Source: an uncultured Eubacteriales bacterium
GTDB lineage: Bacteria > Bacillota > Clostridia > Peptostreptococcales > Anaerovoracaceae
Direction: 5' to 3'
Assembly (NCBI GenBank): GCA_900320285.1
Contig: ONRQ01000007.1
Location: forward strand, 49,036-113,035
Length of the DNA stretch: 64,000 nt
Of this stretch, positions 61,359 through 64,000 are shown piece by piece (within the stretch, counting starts at the first letter, position 1; every line of letters begins with the position of its first letter). The notes under the pieces are model-generated. The model saw nothing but the letters and a program-made list of their open reading frames with translations. It made no database searches and was not told the DNA's origin. The position numbers were made by a program, and so were the translations under genes.

Positions 61359-62876
61359 ATGGCGACTGTCCTCAAGGAACCATCAAGAACTTTCAATGAA
61401 TATCTGCTCATTCCGGGTTACTCCGGCATGGATGCAAGACCGGAGAATGTATCGCTTAAGACTCCGGTAGTCAAATACAGAAAAGGCGAGGAGCCTGCTC
61501 TCTCAATGAACATTCCTCTGACATCAGCTGTTATGCAGGCTGTTTCCGATAACAACATGGCAGTTGCTCTTGCGAAGGAAGGCGGCATTTCGTTCATATT
61601 CGGTTCGCAGACTATAGAGAGCCAGGCAGAGATGGTCAGAAAGGCCAAGAGCTACAAGGCGGGCTTTGTGCCGAGTGATTCCAATCTGAGACCGGATGCT
61701 ACTCTTAAGGATGTGCTCGATCTTAAGGCGGAAAAGGGCCACTCCACTATCGCCATCACTGAGGATGGCACAGCTGAAGGCAAATTACTGGGAATCGTTA
61801 CCAGCAAGGATTACAGGATCTCCCGCATGAGTCTTGACGCGAAGGTTTCTGATTTCATGACTCCTTTCGACAAGATGGTCTACGGCAAAGAAGGGATCAC
61901 CCTTTCCGAGGCTAACGACCTTATCTGGGATAACAAAGTAAATCAGCTTCCTATCATTGACGACAGGCAGAGGCTGACATCTTTCGTATTCCGCAAGGAC
62001 TACGATTCGCATAAGGAGCATCCGCTGGAGCTGCTCGATGCCGACAAGAGATATATCGTCGGTGCCGGTATCAATACGAGAGACTATAAGGAGAGAGTTC
62101 CTGCTCTGTTAAAGGCGGGCGTGGACATTCTCACTATCGATTCCTCCGAGGGATACTCTGAGTGGCAGGCTGCTACACTGAAATGGATCAGAGATAACTA
62201 CGGTGATACGGTCAAAGTCGGTGCAGGCAATGTTGTTGACGCTGACGGATTCAACTTCCTTGCAGACTGCGGTGCGGACTTCGTAAAGGTCGGCATAGGC
62301 GGCGGTTCTATCTGCATCACCCGTGAGCAAAAGGGTATCGGACGCGGACAGGCTTCAGCTGTTATCGAGGTAGCTCAGGCAAGAGATGAGTACTATAAGA
62401 AGACAGGCGTTTATGTACCGATCTGTTCTGACGGCGGTATCGTTTATGACTATCACATGACACTGGCGTTGGCAATGGGAGCTGACTTCATCATGCTCGG
62501 CAGATACTTTGCAAGATTTGACGAATCACCTTCAGCAAAGCTCATGCTCAACGGAAGCTACGTCAAGGAGTACTGGGGCGAGGGTTCCGCAAGAGCCCGC
62601 AACTGGCAGAGATACGATCTCGGCGGAGACGCTAAGCTCAAGTTCGAAGAAGGCGTAGACTCATATGTGCCATACGCAGGTTCACTTCATGACAACGTAC
62701 AGATGTCGCTGGGCAAGGTGAAATCCACAATGTGCAACTGCGGTTCACTCAACATTCCTGATTTCCACAAGAATGCCAAGCTGACTCTCGTGTCGGCCGT
62801 CAGCATCGTGGAAGGCGGAGCGCATGACGTAATTCTTAAGGAAGTATCGAGCCGTACATCCGGCGGCGGACGTTAG
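61359..62876 (+). CDS. guaB: IMP dehydrogenase, Tritrichomonas-type
   Basis: A 505-residue IMPDH making XMP from IMP. A CBS pair occupies about residues 105-220. The catalytic Cys is Cys319 in [20 protein letters not shown], Asp358 binds IMP, and the flap dyad Arg418-Tyr419 lies in [11 protein letters not shown]. These are the exact residue numbers of the well-studied Tritrichomonas foetus enzyme, and the sequence [20 protein letters not shown] matches it closely. Most bacterial IMPDHs have GSICTTR at the catalytic loop, so this is the divergent subtype. It is probably transcribed with guaA. Confidence 0.96.
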   Translation: MATVLKEPSRTFNEYLLIPGYSGMDARPENVSLKTPVVKYRKGEEPALSMNIPLTSAVMQAVSDNNMAVALAKEGGISFIFGSQTIESQAEMVRKAKSYKAGFVPSDSNLRPDATLKDVLDLKAEKGHSTIAITEDGTAEGKLLGIVTSKDYRISRMSLDAKVSDFMTPFDKMVYGKEGITLSEANDLIWDNKVNQLPIIDDRQRLTSFVFRKDYDSHKEHPLELLDADKRYIVGAGINTRDYKERVPALLKAGVDILTIDSSEGYSEWQAATLKWIRDNYGDTVKVGAGNVVDADGFNFLADCGADFVKVGIGGGSICITREQKGIGRGQASAVIEVAQARDEYYKKTGVYVPICSDGGIVYDYHMTLALAMGADFIMLGRYFARFDESPSAKLMLNGSYVKEYWGEGSARARNWQRYDLGGDAKLKFEEGVDSYVPYAGSLHDNVQMSLGKVKSTMCNCGSLNIPDFHKNAKLTLVSAVSIVEGGAHDVILKEVSSRTSGGGR

Positions 62877-62922
62877 TTATAATAGCCAATATCACTCATC
62901 TGAGTTTCATGGAGGTATATAA

Positions 62923-63894
62923 ATGGGAAACATCAGACCGGAAACAATGGAACGTATCACAACACGTGCACTCGCTGACAGGTTCATCGAGGAGCAGCTC
63001 GCTGAGATAAAGGCGCAGGTCGGAGATAAGAAGGTGCTTCTTGCTCTTTCCGGCGGAGTGGATTCAAGTGTAGTAGCTGCACTGCTTATAAAGGCGATAG
63101 GTGACAATCTGGTCTGCGTACATGTAAACCACGGACTTCTCCGTAAGGGCGAGCCTGAGATGGTCATCAAGGTGTTCAGAGAAGAACTCGGCGCGAATCT
63201 CATCTATGTAGATGCAGTCGACAGATTCCTCGACAAGCTCGCAGGTGTTGATGATCCTGAAACAAAGCGCAAGATCATCGGCAAGGAGTTCATCGATGTA
63301 TTTGCTGAAGAGGCTGCAAAGCTTGATGGCATTGCTTTCCTCGGACAGGGCACAATATATCCGGACATCCTTGAGTCGGACGGAGTAAAGGCTCATCACA
63401 ATGTCGGAGGACTCCCTGAAGATCTTCAGTTCGAGCTCGTTGAGCCTGTGAAGCTGCTCTACAAGGACGAGGTAAGAGTAGTAGGTTCTGCGCTCGGACT
63501 TCCTGATAATATGGTTTACAGGCAGCCGTTCCCGGGACCTGGCCTCGGTGTAAGATGCACCGGAGCTATCACAAGAGACAGACTCGAAGCTCTCAGAGAA
63601 GCTGATGCGATCGTAAGAGAAGAGATCGGCAAGATGGAGAACGTGCCATGGCAGTACTTTGCAGTCATTCCTGACATGCAGTCGACAGGCATCAAGGACG
63701 GCAAGAGATACATGGGATGGCCGGTAATCATAAGAGCTATCAACACAGTCGATGCTGTTACGGCAGAGTCGGTAGAGATCCCTTGGGATATGCTGAAGAG
63801 AATGAGAGACCGTATCATCGAGACGGTGCCGGGTGTAAACAGAGTAATGTGGGACATTTCCGATAAGCCTGTAAGCACTATCGAATTTGAGTGA
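62923..63894 (+). CDS. guaA: GMP synthase ATP-pyrophosphatase subunit (split type)
   Basis: A 323-residue protein containing only the ATP-PPase and dimerisation parts of GMP synthase: LLALSGGVDSSVVAALLIKA (PP-loop), VHVNHGLLRKGE, LGQGTIYPDILES and the C-terminal FPGPGLGVRCTGAITRDRLE with PVSTIEFE. Typical bacterial GuaA has an additional N-terminal glutaminase of about 190 residues, absent here; nothing upstream supplies it. GGAGG precedes the ATG. The ammonia source must be a separate glutaminase, as in archaeal two-subunit enzymes, or free ammonia. Confidence 0.94.
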   Translation: MGNIRPETMERITTRALADRFIEEQLAEIKAQVGDKKVLLALSGGVDSSVVAALLIKAIGDNLVCVHVNHGLLRKGEPEMVIKVFREELGANLIYVDAVDRFLDKLAGVDDPETKRKIIGKEFIDVFAEEAAKLDGIAFLGQGTIYPDILESDGVKAHHNVGGLPEDLQFELVEPVKLLYKDEVRVVGSALGLPDNMVYRQPFPGPGLGVRCTGAITRDRLEALREADAIVREEIGKMENVPWQYFAVIPDMQSTGIKDGKRYMGWPVIIRAINTVDAVTAESVEIPWDMLKRMRDRIIETVPGVNRVMWDISDKPVSTIEFE

Positions 63895-64000
63895 TTTCGG
63901 CTGTCACGGGGCAACCTTGATTAGCCTGAAGGGCAATAAATAATAGCGTGTCCCAAGGCCGTCAAATCAGACGCTAAACCAAGGGCTATACGAGAGAGTA
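63895..64000 (+). ncRNA. Structured sequence after guaA, cut by the window edge; possible HEARO/OMEGA RNA
   Basis: Directly at the GTGA of the guaA stop the sequence changes to TTTCGGCTGTCACGGGGCAA and shows several short pairings, such as TAGCGT (63944-63949) with ACGCTA (63971-63976) and GCCT/AGGGC around 63923-63934. No start codon or RBS is seen. HEARO RNAs, the guide RNAs of IscB-type systems, are reported to insert after ATGA or GTGA, so this position fits, but the identification rests on position and general look only. The feature runs off the right edge. Confidence 0.3.

Overview
The window looks like a chromosomal segment from an anaerobic, moderate-GC Firmicute of the class Clostridia. 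Supporting features are a CIRCE-controlled groESL, the Rex redox repressor, an NFACT/RqcH protein, an FMN riboswitch ahead of the ECF riboflavin transporter RibU, a clostridial-style PyrK/PyrD dihydroorotate dehydrogenase, a ferredoxin-dependent 2-oxoacid oxidoreductase and 2[4Fe-4S] ferredoxins. I cannot fix the genus from sequence reading alone. Most of the window is ordinary, densely packed housekeeping DNA with no prophage, CRISPR array or intact insertion sequence.

Layout. 1-2293: a HemL-like class III aminotransferase behind a promoter bracketed by two palindromes, followed by its likely TetR-type regulator. 2294-4406: rpsB-tsf. 4408-8472: a minus-strand glycosyltransferase, then a cation efflux protein, HslO and a flavin-fold protein. 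8477-16798: thiamine diphosphokinase and a pyrimidine cluster pyrC-carB-pyrK-pyrD-pyrF-pyrE, without carA or pyrB. 16805-23710: a DMT exporter, a nitrilase-family amidase, two small membrane proteins, rluD-lspA on the minus strand, a multi-pass membrane protein and a SpoIIE-type phosphatase. 23771-28203: tRNA-Val(CAC), RqcH, and an ECF sigma factor with a membrane-anchored beta-propeller protein. 28343-32253: a C_GCAxxG_C_C redox protein, RarD, a double class II aldolase-like protein lacking metal histidines, and a second glycosyltransferase.

32254-36181 is an accessory stretch. A hairpin-preceded P-loop protein leads into a four-subunit 2-oxoacid:ferredoxin oxidoreductase operon whose alpha-subunit gene carries an internal deletion and frameshift. 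After the operon terminator comes a 65-bp tandem repeat array with a hairpin in every unit. 36182-55257 returns to housekeeping genes: metG, tatD, tilS, ftsH, a PucR-type regulator, coaX, dus, an orphan substrate-binding lipoprotein, a PepV-like dipeptidase, the FMN riboswitch with ribU, tsaE-tsaB-rimI-tsaD and an ABC-F protein. 55258-60392 holds acpP-rex, a minus-strand ferredoxin, a P-loop/Asp23-like fusion, an OGG1-like glycosylase and groES-groEL.

60393-61358 is an AT-rich gap with a duplicated groEL tail, an imperfect inverted repeat, a strong terminator and coding remnants. The window closes with guaB, which is strikingly similar to the Tritrichomonas foetus enzyme down to residue numbering, and guaA encoding only the ATP-pyrophosphatase part of GMP synthase. 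A structured-looking sequence starts directly at the guaA stop codon and runs off the right edge; it may be a HEARO/OMEGA-type RNA, but this is not proven.

The points most worth following are the damaged oxidoreductase alpha subunit, the 65-bp hairpin repeat array, the double aldolase-like pseudoenzyme, the P-loop/Asp23-like fusion, the groEL-tail duplication with its unexplained neighbourhood, and the structured sequence at the right edge.
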